DNA of 64,000 bases. It comes from Siphonodentalium dalli (taxonomy: Eukaryota > Mollusca > Scaphopoda > Gadilida > Siphonodentaliidae). The stretch is from the NCBI GenBank assembly GCA_032622095.1, contig CP136065.1, positions 64,525,094 to 64,589,093 on the forward strand, in the 5' to 3' direction. Both the position numbers and the translations under genes were made by a program. Under the pieces are notes generated by a model. The model had not been told where the DNA came from. It ran no database searches and saw nothing but the letters and a program-made list of their open reading frames with translations. This document shows positions 35,778-46,206 of this stretch, piece by piece (the stretch's first letter is position 1; each line of letters opens with the position of its first letter).

Positions 35778-36828
35778 TTAGTAAACGCCCAACGATTCCT
35801 CCAATGTATCGATGTGTCTAGCAGTGGTGAGCTTTTCAACAGAACATCCCAATGACCTTCTGACATAGATGTTACCATCAAAGGTCCAACACTCTGCTAT
35901 TTTGGAATCCTTCTTTAGCATACGTGCGCGTTTAAATATTCTCGCACGGGTAACGGTCAGGTCCTCATTTATGAACAGCCTGCCTGGATATTCAGATGAG
36001 TTGAAGTCATTCAGAGCACGTCTCATGTCATATACTGACTTTCTCCAACGGTAAGAAGGAAGCCGGAATATTATTTGGCGAGGGGGTGGAGAACTGGCTG
36101 ATGCTCCTTGTTTCGTTGGAGGGCCTACACGGTGGCTGCGACCTATATATGTGTTTTTCTTTGATCGGTATACCTAATTTGGATTAACGTCTTTCACTAT
36201 CTTATCAGTTGATTCTCCTGATTTCTCGGAAACACCAGAGAGACGAAGATTTGTGCGCCTTCCGTATTGTTGAAGATCGTCTATTTCGGCGCGGAGATCA
36301 TATTCAACTTGTTCGCGCGTTTCAGTTTCAGTTCTCAGTTTAAGTTCAAGTTCTTTTATTTTGGCGTCGCGTTTAGAGAGTTCTTTGTTAAGGATATCCA
36401 TTGTGACTATTTCGTCCTTGCAAACTTTGGCGATTTCATCTTTAGCAATTGACGAAGCTACTGATTGGAGTAAGGTCTGCATCACATTTGCTAGAGATTC
36501 GATTACCCTGGTGCTGGTTAGTGCTTTGATGAGGCCACACTCAAAATATGCATTTGGTCCGAAGAATTCATTTGACGCATGATCAGACTCGTCTTCGGAC
36601 ACCATGGGACTAGTGACCAGGTCATTCTGGTAGACTAGCTTCGATTTTTTTTTCCATGAACCCCGAAGGGGAAATAGGCGATTCGGACACCTCGCGGTCC
36701 TTCCTCTTGACAGGCACGGGCACCGGAACACCGGATGTATTGAGTGAGTTTGAAACAGAATTTTGCACCGTAGATTTACTGATTTTATCGAGACTTGCTG
36801 CCGAGGGCTCTGGCTGAACATCACTCAT
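35778..36828 (-). pseudogene. LINE B ORF1, nucleic-acid-binding coiled-coil protein, broken
   Basis: The start is the ATG at 36828 (MSDVQPEPSA). The first ~60 codons are Ser/Pro/Val-rich. A shift in a nine-A tract near 36650 changes to the frame giving KSKLVYQNDL. Then comes a coiled-coil of E/K/L heptads (SKRDAKIKELELKLRTETE), then DDLQQYGRRTNLRLSGV, a hallmark of CR1/L2/L1-type ORF1 proteins. A single in-frame TAG at 36174-36176 interrupts it. The same frame continues with GRSHRVGPP, the RRM-like IIFRL block and LFINEDLT to the stop at 35778. ORF1 coats LINE RNA in the ribonucleoprotein. Two lesions make this copy inactive. Confidence 0.87.
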
Positions 36829-37327
36829 AATGAAATGCACAGTAATAATATGGAGTGTCAAATAACAAAGAGAGAATAAATGATTGAGCAGTTCTCAGTG
36901 GCGAAGTCGCTGAACGATTAATTATCCAATTCATCGATGCCGTCGAAAATATGAGAGTCCACAATATTGTTAAATAAACGACTGACAATTATAATGTTAT
37001 CGAGAATCAGATATAGTTTAAATGGAACAATCTCACCAGTGTCCAGTGGCAATAAATCCGTCGATGTTCGGCTTCGTTAGATTCAATATATGGCGGCCGT
37101 GTTGTAGGCGATCGCAGAGTCCACCTCAGGCAGAAAATCCCACAATATATTCACTTAACATGCGTTGATTTCTTTTTCCCAACAATATATGTGATCCTGA
37201 TACTTTACATTTTAAATCATAGCTTTTAGTTCAGTTGATCCGAGAACATTTGGCTTTAAAATTGACAAATTAGACCCATCAAACACAGAGCAAAATAATT
37301 AGCGTCCCGTCATTAGCGTGGTCACGT
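36829..37327 (-). other. 5' UTR and promoter region of LINE B
   Basis: This is the stretch between the ORF1 start and the 5' target duplication GTACATT (37328-37334). It includes ATATGGCGGCCGTG near 37090. CR1/L2-type LINEs carry internal promoters here; no specific element can be proven from sequence alone. Confidence 0.5.
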
Positions 37328-37660
37328 GTACATTGGATGAAAAATCGCCACAGATTTGGGGTTAAGGATGCAAGGTCACATTTTTTGCCCGATTTTGACA
37401 GAAATGTATAGGCCTACTCTCATTAAGTAGACATGGATAAACGTCTTATATGAAGCCCTGTGTCAGGGAGGAAGCAGATATATTGGGGTGGGTGTAATAT
37501 AGTGTGTCATTTTGATATATTTCTCGATGGGTTAATATATAATGCGATGCTAATTATGGTCTGAAATTACTAATATCCGGGTTTCTGGTGACCATTCAAC
37601 ATTTGATACCGGTACCATATGATGTCCCGATGGTGCGCATGCGTCGAGAGGTGAAAGTCT
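37328..37660. repeat. X repeat, forward unit after LINE B
   Basis: It resumes at GTACATTGGATGAAAAATCG, the part of the unit that should follow 18152. It includes GATGCAAGGTCACATTTTTT, GGGGTGGGTGTAATATAGTG and the CATTCAACATTTGATACC block, and fades after GATGTCCCGATGGTG. Together with 13546-13916 and 17862-18152 it restores a forward tandem once the two LINEs are removed. Confidence 0.8.
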
Positions 37661-38153
37661 AAATAATTTCGCAGGTGCCGACGGAGAGAAAAATCTGCTC
37701 TAAATCTGAAATGTGACAATATTTGCCAAAATGAAATGCATAATAATATGCCAACTATGCTGATCAACACTTGTGATTGATTTATATGAGGACGGAATCA
37801 GCTGATTTAATAAAATTCTTGATTGTTTATGGAAAGTCATCCCGAGAAGACGCGGCCATTTTGAATTTTCGTCGAAGACAGAACTTGTACACGGTGAGAT
37901 CTGACCAACTACTACTAAACTATGCACAATATGATCAATAAATAAGCAACTAAGATATATCTATCACATATTTGCTCAACTGGGACTATCGTTTCGGCTA
38001 GTACACATGCACTTTGTTACGCTGACCTCAAAAAGCCAATCAGTGGGATTATCTAGACCCTGTTGAGTCACAATACATGATATACATCTGTATTGGGACT
38101 CTGTTCTCGAATTCTTTGACCCTGTCTGAGACTCATACCTGTTCTAATTTCAG
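37661..38153. other. Non-coding sequence ending in a strong splice acceptor
   Basis: No gene body is visible. The last ~50 bases are pyrimidine-rich and end in TGTTCTAATTTCAG (38140-38153), a good 3' splice-site sequence for the + strand. Confidence 0.4.
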
Positions 38154-38254
38154 GTGATAAAGGACTCCTGGTGGCAGATTCTGCTTGGTTCTCTTCTTAT
38201 GGTGACAACAAAGACAAGATTCCACCAAAAGTTCCGAAATCCGCACCGTGTTGA
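38154..38254 (+). CDS. Candidate 3'-terminal exon of a host gene, function unknown
   Basis: A pyrimidine-rich acceptor (TTCTAATTTCAG) is followed by 32 open codons containing LLVADSAWFSSYGD and a basic C-terminus ending KSAPC, then TGA at 38252-38254. AATAAA lies five bases after the stop (38260-38265). Acceptor, open frame, stop and poly(A) signal in the right order within 115 bases support a last coding exon. The alternative frame from the acceptor is also open for about 36 codons, so the reading frame is not certain. I do not recognise the protein. Earlier exons would lie upstream, beyond the nested transposons. Confidence 0.4.
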
Positions 38255-38934
38255 GCTAAAATAAAGACTTTTGTCATTTGTGCAAAAAAAATTGTTGTCT
38301 GTCTGTTTACGGAAGCGATATTTGACCACATGTTTGTCATGCGCAGTTCAATGTTTCATGATGGTCAATAAAACGTGTACTCCACCCCGAAGACGACTGT
38401 GTACTTGGAAGATATTATGGAAAAACAAAATTCTTTTGGTAAATGTTATGCTACTATGCCAATTTATTACATATGTAATAAAAATATTACCGAAAATTTT
38501 TCAACATATACTTTTTAATAGAATTGTTGCTTCGAAAAACATACTATTTAAAAAGTGTACTCCAAGCCAGAATGAGAAAAAGTGTAGCCAAGTTAGATCA
38601 TGCTTTATTACCCACTTCTACAAAATGTTGTATTATACTTTCAACAAGTTGTAGAAATATATTGGTGATATGAAGTAATTATTTTATTCAGTGAAACATA
38701 ATCAGTTCTCACATTTGTCATGCATGGTGTCAAAAATGACATAATCACATCGTCGCGCATTGATAGCTGCGCGAACTGTGTTTGTATTCTAACACGCATA
38801 AGGTTTGCTTTCGTGTGCCTATTATTGCGTATATACAATAACAACATTTGTTCAAAATAAGCTTTAGTTATCAGAATCGATTTACTGCAACAGACTATTG
38901 CTATAAACCAGTCAACTGTACTCTCTAAAAAATA
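38255..38934. other. Non-coding AT-rich sequence
   Basis: After the AATAAA at 38260-38265 there is no further supportable gene. The + strand frame at 38271-38654 has no recognisable content. Confidence 0.4.
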
Positions 38935-39265
38935 CTGTGTAGAAACGCTACACACTTTGTACACATATATGTGTAACATCTGCTCTCCAACAATTGTGTA
39001 TAGAAACTGTAGAGCAATTTTTGGTACACACAATATGTGTAGCTCTATACACACGTGTATGTGTAGTCGCTATACACTTGTGTGTAGTAAACAGTTGGTA
39101 GACAGTTACTACACAGTTAGTACACAGATAATACACAGTTAGTGTGTACTTTATTTATACACATCTGTGTAACAACCTACACAATTTTGTAGTATATAGT
39201 ACCCAGTATTGTGCATATTTGGTACACACACTGTGTACCAACTAATCTATACACTTTATGTGTAA
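38935..39265. repeat. Cluster of short TACACA...TGTGTA inverted repeats
   Basis: Small hairpin pairs recur every 10-40 bases, for example ACACATATATGTGTA, ACACAATATGTGT, ACACACGTGTATGTGT, ACACTTGTGTGTAG, ACACATCTGTGT and ACACACACTGTGT. The loops differ in length and sequence, so this is not a plain microsatellite. No coding capacity is seen. Confidence 0.6.
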
Positions 39266-39558
39266 TAAATTTAGATGCATTCTTTTTGCAAATATTGGAC
39301 ATTTTGGGTGATGTTGCAACTGTAATGTCGAATCAGAATCGCATGGTTGAGGCCACTGAATTTAGGCCATCACAGTAAGAATGTTTGATATTGAAAGCCA
39401 TAATTATTAGCCAAAACAAATAATGAAAAACATGCTATCATATGTTATATATGCTGAATGGACCTCATATTACATTGGCATTTACATGTACTGGTATAAT
39501 AAATTTGCAATGACAATGAAATGGGCAAGAAAAGGTTGAGTTAACTCACTATTTATCT

Positions 39559-40073
39559 AACTTTTCCGGTTCAATATAATTGTTTAATTGCCAATTTAGT
39601 TTACAGGCAAATGACAATGCCAACTATGGGTGATGTTCGATCAATTAAGCTTACTGGATGTATATCTAATAGCACATTCCTCAGTATTTTATTCTGGGTA
39701 ACATTTTTCTGACAATGCTGTGTTTTCTCAACAAAATTTATCAATATGATACTTTCATTCTCAGTTTTTGAAGCCACTTCTTCAATTGACAGGGCACGAG
39801 GATCTTCGGATTGACTCCAAGCCACCTCTCCCATGTCAATGACATGAAGATCTTTCAAAAACTGAGAATGAAAGTATCATATTGACAAATTTTGTTGAGA
39901 AAACACAGCATTGTCAGAAAAATGTTACCCAGAATAAAATCCCGAGGAATGTGCTATTAGATATACATCCAGTACGCTTAATTGATCGAACATCACCCAT
40001 AGTTGGCATTGTCATTTGCCTGTAAAATAAATTGGCAATTAAACAATTATATTGAACCGGAAAAGTTAGATGC
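39559..40073. repeat. Palindrome with ~205-base arms
   Basis: The left arm (about 39559-39760) and right arm (about 39857-40073) are nearly identical inverted copies. They run from CTAACTTTTCCGGTTCAATA on the outside to TTCTCAGTTTTTGAA at the centre. The spacer of about 95 bases is one copy of the repeated module described at 39760-40575. Confidence 0.8.
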
Positions 40074-40575
40074 AGTCAAGTTTATATTTTAATTGCTTGC
40101 ATCCAGGATAAGGCATCGAAGTCACCTCTTCAATTGACAGGGTATGAGGATCTTTAGAATGACTCCAAGTCACCTCTCCCTTGTCAATGACAAGAGGATT
40201 TTTCAAAAACTGAGTGAGCATGCAAATATCATTTTGATAAGTTTTGACAAGAGGACACAACACTCTCCAAAAAGTATCAACCCATTAGTTATCATATACA
40301 TGTATAACGGATTTGTGGAATGGAACTAACTTCAGAGAAAGTTGGCATTGAAATTCATATATACCGGTACAATAAAATGGCAATGACAATACAAACAATG
40401 CTATTATGAATAGAGTTACATGCATGTTACATGCATTTTAATAATTGCTCTTATTCTGGAGTCAGCATCAAAGTCACCTCTTCAATTGACAGGGCATGAG
40501 GATCTTTGGAATGATTCCAAGCCACCTCTCCCGCATCAATGACATGAGGATTTTTCGAAAACTGAGCATATATTA
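39760..40575 (-). repeat. Three tandem copies of a module with a conserved open frame
   Basis: Copies lie at about 39760-39860, 40115-40215 and 40465-40567, spaced about 345 bases. Each encodes on the - strand a peptide of the form F.K...VID.GEV.W..S.DP..LSIEEV. Each copy is preceded by CAG (acceptor-like) and followed by GAAGAGGTGA or GAAGAAGTGG (donor-like). Flanking sequence is also duplicated but more diverged. This may be a triplicated small exon or a repeat that happens to stay open. The peptide is not recognised. Confidence 0.5.
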
Positions 40576-40725
40576 AATTTATCGTTTTTATCTGTTTTGA
40601 ACTTTTGACGAGACAGCACTGTCAGATAAGTACTGTTAAAATTTACGAAAGAAGTTACAAGTAAAAGTGGGACCAGCAATTTCTGTTGCATTACATATAC
40701 TGTAGTTAGGATACCACCAGTCATT

Positions 40726-41694
40726 GAACAGGAATCACTTCTCTATTACTTTCATGGTGTATCATGGCAATTAAGATTCAGTATCAATGCTTACATTACA
40801 ATTCAGAAGCAGAATACACAGAACACTGATAAGGTGTCATCACACCAAACACCAAGATTATATATGGTCTCTTTAATGTTATTTAATTGTACACCCCACT
40901 GACTTATCCTATTTTCAGTAGATAAATAAACCCATATTATATTAAACTGACATTGTTTTTCAATACAATGTTACCACCATTACTTTGATAGAGGAAAGTT
41001 TATTCTCAAAGAGTATAATTATTTTACATGAACTTTATTTTAATGGTATATAACTATATATCCAACAAATGAAGCTGAAAATTCATATTTCATGTGCTGC
41101 AGGAGCCTTCAAACTCTGGTTGACACTACAGTAACAGTTGTGGCACAAGCAGACATGTTCACTGGAGAAATGTTATTAGATAGTCCACTTCAGCTGTTTC
41201 AGTCAGTTAATAAATTAGAGGAATAATAGTATGACCACTGCTCCAATCCTGTAGTTAGCCAAAATCAAGGCTTCTTTTACCATGATTTTAATGAACAGAG
41301 AACAGAAAATTCCTTAGTTGAAGATTGTCAGATCATCAATTACAATAATGTGACTTATCATCCATCCTCCTTCACAATAACATATTACATGGTAATTTAC
41401 AAAGCATGTGTATGATATTACACGGCTGAAGATTGTCACACATTTGAGAACTGGTCTATAAATACTGTTTGTCATCCACCTTGAATGGGAAATTCAACTC
41501 ATGGCATTTTGAAGCTACAAGCAGTAACATATCATTACTGTATGGTAGACCTCTACTTCCTGATATAGCACATTGTATATCTGATTCTGTAGTCATCCTG
41601 AAAAAATAAATATATGAAGTCAGAATTTTAAATTATTTTTTATGTATGTCATGATTTGAACTGAAAAAAAAATCTATTATAGCATGGATCTTAA
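40726..41694. other. Non-coding sequence with one possible small exon
   Basis: After a CTGCAG acceptor-like site, 41103-41226 (+) is open for 41 codons, including DTTVTVVAQADMFTGEMLL, and ends in TAA. Composition looks protein-like, but there is no poly(A) signal or known family to support it. The rest shows no feature. A TTAA at 41691-41694 flanks the next MITE. Confidence 0.3.
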
Positions 41695-42093
41695 AGGTAC
41701 TCAATCTGATTAAGCACCCCTAAATTACTATTTCTTCGGCTTCAGGGGTTAAAAATAATTAATTTGAGTCGAGGAACCCATCCATCAAAGCTCAGAATGA
41801 TCAGATATTGATTATTTTTTATAATTTGTAATTTTCTCGAGATGTGTACTAATAATTGCAACAGAAACATTTATTCAAACGGACGAAGATGGATAACTCT
41901 AAAATGAAGCACTGAGAACTTCCTTTTGACGGCATGTTCTGGGCCAGAAACAAGAGATAACAAAACTTCAAAAATTTATATCTGATCACTCTGAGGGTTG
42001 ATGGGTAGGTTACTCGACTCGAATCAATTATTTTTTTTACCTCAGAAGCCAAAGAAATAGTAATTTATGAGGGTCTAATCGGATTGAGTACCT
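41695..42093. mobile_element. TTAA-flanked palindromic MITE, copy 2
   Basis: It starts AGGTACTCAATCTGATTA and ends in the inverted GGATTGAGTACCT, with intact TTAA on both sides (41691-41694 and 42094-42097). Length is 399 bases. Long internal complementarity (GAGTCGAGGAACCCA on the left, its inverse near 42010) makes it nearly a full palindrome. There is no ORF. Confidence 0.88.
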
Positions 42094-42450
42094 TTAACAT
42101 TTAACCAACCATTTTCAGACACACCTCCCCCCACTTGTTGATGAAAATCCACAAATCAGGTTCCAGCTATCTAGGTCACTTGTACCAATGTTAATCATAT
42201 TTCCCAAACATGAAATGACACACTCTATGATTTCCAGGCTTTAAATTAAAGATGAATTATCTGTTCCCACAACAAGTATATAGTTTCCTCGGTATAACAT
42301 AAGAGAAATTAATCAAAAACACCTAACTTGATTTCCTTATATAATGTGACTATCAAGTTGCCCTGTGGGACATATATTTGTCACTATTTTTAGAAATAGT
42401 TATTGCTCAGAACAAACACGAGATGTAAACTGTTTAAATATAATCAATAT

Positions 42451-42890
42451 TAAGTATGCATCATCCGATTAGATGCCCCTCAATAAGGCTCAATTACTAT
42501 ATATTTGGATTCGGGTGGGAGGATATTTGATTTGAGTCGATGAACCCACCCACCAAAGCTAAGAGTTATTACATATTCATTTTTAAATCTTATTATTTTT
42601 CACCATCGAGACTTAATAGTGGCGTGGGAAAAAGTCAACGGGCCAATGGTCTTGGACCAAATTGCGGATGAAGATAACTCTAAAATCAAGTAGCTTTGTG
42701 TTGATAATGAGGCAAAATTTTCATTGAACAACATGTTGATAAATAACACATTTTGAGCAATTTTATACTATAATTGACATTATTTTTGAGCAATTAATCG
42801 ATTCTGATAACTGAAGCAGCATTTCAAAATATGTTGTTGTTGGAAGCTGAATATATGGGGTTCATTGAATCAACTTGAGAATTTGCACGC
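42451..42890. mobile_element. TTAA MITE family, degraded copy 3
   Basis: It shares the internal order of the other copies (ATCCGATTAGATGCCCC, TTTGAGTCGATGAACCCA, AAAGCTAAGAGTTATTA) and a right half with GAGCAATTAATCGATTCTG like copy 1. Its ends have decayed, so no TTAA pair can be defined. Confidence 0.7.
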
Positions 42891-44626
42891 TAAATTATAC
42901 ATGAAATGCTTTATATAATTATTATACAATGAAGTAAAATAAATAATCACTCCAAATATTAAAAAAACATGTGAGTATAGTTAGTATACAGACTGTCAAT
43001 GCGGTGAACGTTATTGCACCAATTTGTTGGGGCTCAAGTTCCGTGAAATATTACATGAGTGGCCAGTGTCAAATTGCATCTTGCAGCATAACACTTTAAC
43101 ATAACAGATAAGTGGACAATTGTTTGCAGGTGTGGTTTGGTTTTGTATTTACTACACACCAATATTCAATCAAGTAATAATATTTGTCCACTATCTAGGC
43201 AAGTTAGTTATATATTGAACATGGCAAGAAATTAAATTAATTCTCTGGTACTGGATAGGCTGTCAGGCATGATGTCAAATATGTTGCGAGTCTCAATGAC
43301 ATCAGGATTGCACTATCGTGGACAAGCTGAAAAATTATACCAACAATGTAACTGAATTTACGAAATAGACCAAAATATTGCAGCTGTGTAATTAGAAGTA
43401 AAATAAAATAAAGCTTTATTCCACACCTATTGACTATTCAACCATATCTCACCATTGAATACCTTTTATTGTATGCCTCTAGTGGAATAGAAGCCGGAAC
43501 TATTTTTGTTGATGTTGTCACCAAGAAAGGTGACAAACAGCTATTATAGGTACATTTAGTATGTCAACAACAATCAGCTTCAGGTGATGTCCCGATCATA
43601 ACCGGTTATCCATCAGACTTAAATCACAATAAAGGTAGCTGACTCATGGATTGACACAATGGTGTAGAATAAATACAGAACACAACTTGTACCAAAATCT
43701 CAAATATTTTATCAAAATCATGGTGGACAGTGCATAATTACATTCTGCTCGAGTTTTGCTGTCGCAAAATATATCCATGCACCTTCTGCAACTCATTTGA
43801 TAAAAGATTCTCGATGACACTAGGGGTAACTTAATTTTAGGATCCTGCAAATATTAAAAAAATTATATTCAATTAAACATGCTGCTGCATGAGTATATGA
43901 TTCATATTTGATTCAACATCAGCGAAGAATATATCTATATAATATCCCTGTTGAGCTTCGCAGTGCTAAAATGAGTGTTCCGTAAGAAGCACACATCGAT
44001 GGCATTGCCGTAGAGTCATAAGCACCCCCTCATTATGAGAGTAGTTCATCTGGATGATTGATTTCAGCATCCTGACCGACTGTACATGTGCATGTAGGTT
44101 GTGATACATGTGAGTCAGATCATGTAGCCCCAATGCCTCTCAAAATTAAAAGATTAGTTGAAATGCAAAGTAACATCATTATATTTTACTCACAGACACA
44201 GACTGCCATTGGAAATGTTTTGTCCCCTCACAAATTCCAGAATTATTGGCAAAGTTGTCTTGCAGCAAATTCAGAGGATCACATCATTCATTCTTACGAT
44301 AAGCTGAGGTTATCTGCAAAAATCAGTAAACACTTATTACAATATTGTTTTCATTAGAAAAAGCTATTTAATACTCAGACTAGTTATTTAATTGCAATTG
44401 TATACATACACATGAAATCTGAAAATTGGCCACAGCAATAACTTCCAGGGCTATAAAATCACATATGTACTTCACCAACATTCATCAGGGACGTGGATGG
44501 AGGGTCTCCATTGGGGAGGAACGCACCTTGAATTTGAAATGTATAAAGCCACCCACCTCCTAAAATATCCAACACATGTTGTATTATATCAGATAAGAAG
44601 TCAAATTTGTTTTCAAGTTGGAGCAG
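42891..44626. other. Non-coding sequence, one possible minus-strand exon
   Basis: No confident gene. On the - strand, a strong acceptor (TTTAATATTTGCAG, about 43850-43863) is followed by a frame open for about 65 codons to 43644. In AT-rich DNA this can be chance. Nothing else is recognised. Confidence 0.35.
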
Positions 44627-45060
44627 GGCCCCCCAGTGATCGAATCGGTAGAGTGCCAGTTGCATTACACCGTCACAGGCCGTCCAGCGCTGACGAAGCT
44701 GGTTCGAACCACGTCATAGGAAGGCCAAGGGTGACTGGAATCGTGTATCTGGGCAAGTTTGTCAGTTGCTTTCTGGGGGTCGGTGGTTTCTACACACAGT
44801 GGTACACGCTGAATGTGGAGTTCCTTGGTATCGGAAAACGAGGACATAAGTGGGATTCTAATCATGATTATTTAAATGTTGATATATATTATAATTCTAC
44901 TGATGCCTAACTCACATTGAGGCCAGACACCGTTAGTGACGCACGCTGAACGTGTAGCTCCATGGTAAACGTATCGGAAAACGAGGTAGACATCAGTCGG
45001 ATTATTATCGTGTCATTAATGCCGACTCATTATGTAAATAATATATTAATAATGTACTAA
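44627..45060 (+). mobile_element. tRNA-derived SINE-like element
   Basis: The head resembles a tRNA gene: GATCGAATCGGTAGAGTGCC in the A-box position and GGTTCGAACCA (44701-44711) as B-box, about 65 bases apart. It does not fold as a working tRNA. The body has an internal partial duplication: CGCTGAATGTGGAGTTCC at about 44808 and CGCTGAACGTGTAGCTCC at about 44947, each followed by TATCGGAAAACGAGG. The tail is AT-rich (ATTATGTAAATAATATATTA). Boundaries are approximate and no target duplication was found. Confidence 0.65.
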
Positions 45061-45199
45061 TATCACGTTTTATTTCAGGTGTTATTAATGTTTTTCAAGT
45101 TTATCATTTCAGGTGCAGTTCATGGCGAAGAAGATGGAAGTCAAGATAAAAAAAAACGGCCCTTTTCGGGGCCACACACTTTCTCCTAAAGAGTAATCT

Positions 45200-45727
45200 T
45201 TAAAGGTGGATTATCTCTTTGTAAACATGTATTATATAGTTACCGGGGTATAAAATATTAGATTTGAATCGAAGACTCCTGTCCGGAAATGCTTCTATCG
45301 ATTAATATTAATTTTATTTCGAATATTTTCTGGTCTAAAAAGGTGTGTTTGTTCAGCTAACGAACAATAGTGGTTACTGTTAACAGAGACCAGAAATTAT
45401 ATTGTGCAATTTTGTCACAAATAAACGTTAATATACTCATTATCGCTTATATCTGTGGAACAAAACAATACAAACAACCAATCTGTGACATTTGACATTC
45501 GTTGCGTAGCCGTATGAACAACACAGTGCTCTATATCGCAATACGGTCTCATCCGAATGGTCGGTTATAAAAATAGTAACATAAACGGGCCCGATTTAAT
45601 ATTCGAAATAAAATCAATATTAATTGATAGAAGCTTTTCCGGACAGGGGTCTTCAGTTCATATCTATTATTTTATACCCACGCAACTATTTAAAATTTGT
45701 TATTTAAAGAGATAATCCATCTTTAAA
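45200..45727. mobile_element. Second TTAA-type palindromic MITE family
   Basis: The ends are TTTAAAGGTGGATTATCTC and its inverse (GATAATCCATCTTTAAAA). Arms of about 130 bases (45200-45335 and 45600-45727) share ATTGAT(A)GAAGC, CCGGACAGG and GAAATAAAAT blocks. TTAA at both borders fits a TTAA target. It begins AGGTGG, like the AGGTAC start of the first family, so the same transposase class may move both. No ORF is seen. Confidence 0.72.
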
Positions 45728-46206
45728 ATTGCTAAACCTTCATATATTGCTTAATAAACAAAAGTCATTGTCTGTTTTTATTCCCACTACTTGCCCTTTG
45801 ATCTTCATGTGACCCACCACTGACTTAATCCAATTAGCCGCCTAACAATAGCAATTAACACCTAATTATATATATATCTTTCTCGGCTGATTCCAACTAC
45901 AACTTTTAGTGTGCTGGAGAACGAAAAATGTCGATAAAAGTTGAAATATAAGACTTACAAATTATCTTTTTAGTTTTTTTTATTTGTAATTGGAATAGCT
46001 TACCACAAACAAAAATTCATCATTATTGGAATTATATTAACGACAATAAACGAAATTGAAAATCCCAACTACACCTTTTACTGTCCCCGCGAGTTCAGCC
46101 CATATCCTTGCGCGCAAAATCAAGGACTGATATAGTGCGCCAGGATCGTCTCTTTTCTGTGCTTTGAAGGGAAAACAATAATGCGAATGTATCTCTGCAA
46201 TTTATT
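45728..46206. other. Non-coding sequence
   Basis: AT-rich DNA without a supportable feature. It ends in TTATT (46202-46206), a possible target duplication for the element that follows. Confidence 0.4.

Larger units (their letters stand above)
18153..37327 (-). mobile_element. LINE B: near full-length CR1/L2-type LINE, split by a Gypsy element
   Basis: The 3' end (18153-18923) and the 5' part (30928-37327) together form one element of about 7.2 kb. It is flanked by the perfect 7-base duplication GTACATT (18146-18152 and 37328-37334) in the X repeat. The 3' end is the family terminus (GGTGTAAACAATATTTATTT on the + strand), with a (GA)n tract near 18421-18484. It has a 5' UTR, ORF1, a long inter-ORF region and ORF2. 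The Gypsy insertion sits in the C-terminal part of ORF2, with AGAG (18920-18923) and CGAG (30928-30931) as a one-mismatch 4-base duplication. LINE A supplies the uninterrupted version of the site. Confidence 0.88.

Noticed and set aside
42451-42890. Independent element family
   Set aside because: Internal blocks match the AGGTACTCAATC MITE family, so it is a decayed copy rather than a new element.
44627-44720. Possible tRNA gene
   Set aside because: A- and B-box-like sequences are present, but the stems do not pair into a cloverleaf and the body continues as a repeat, so a SINE head fits better.
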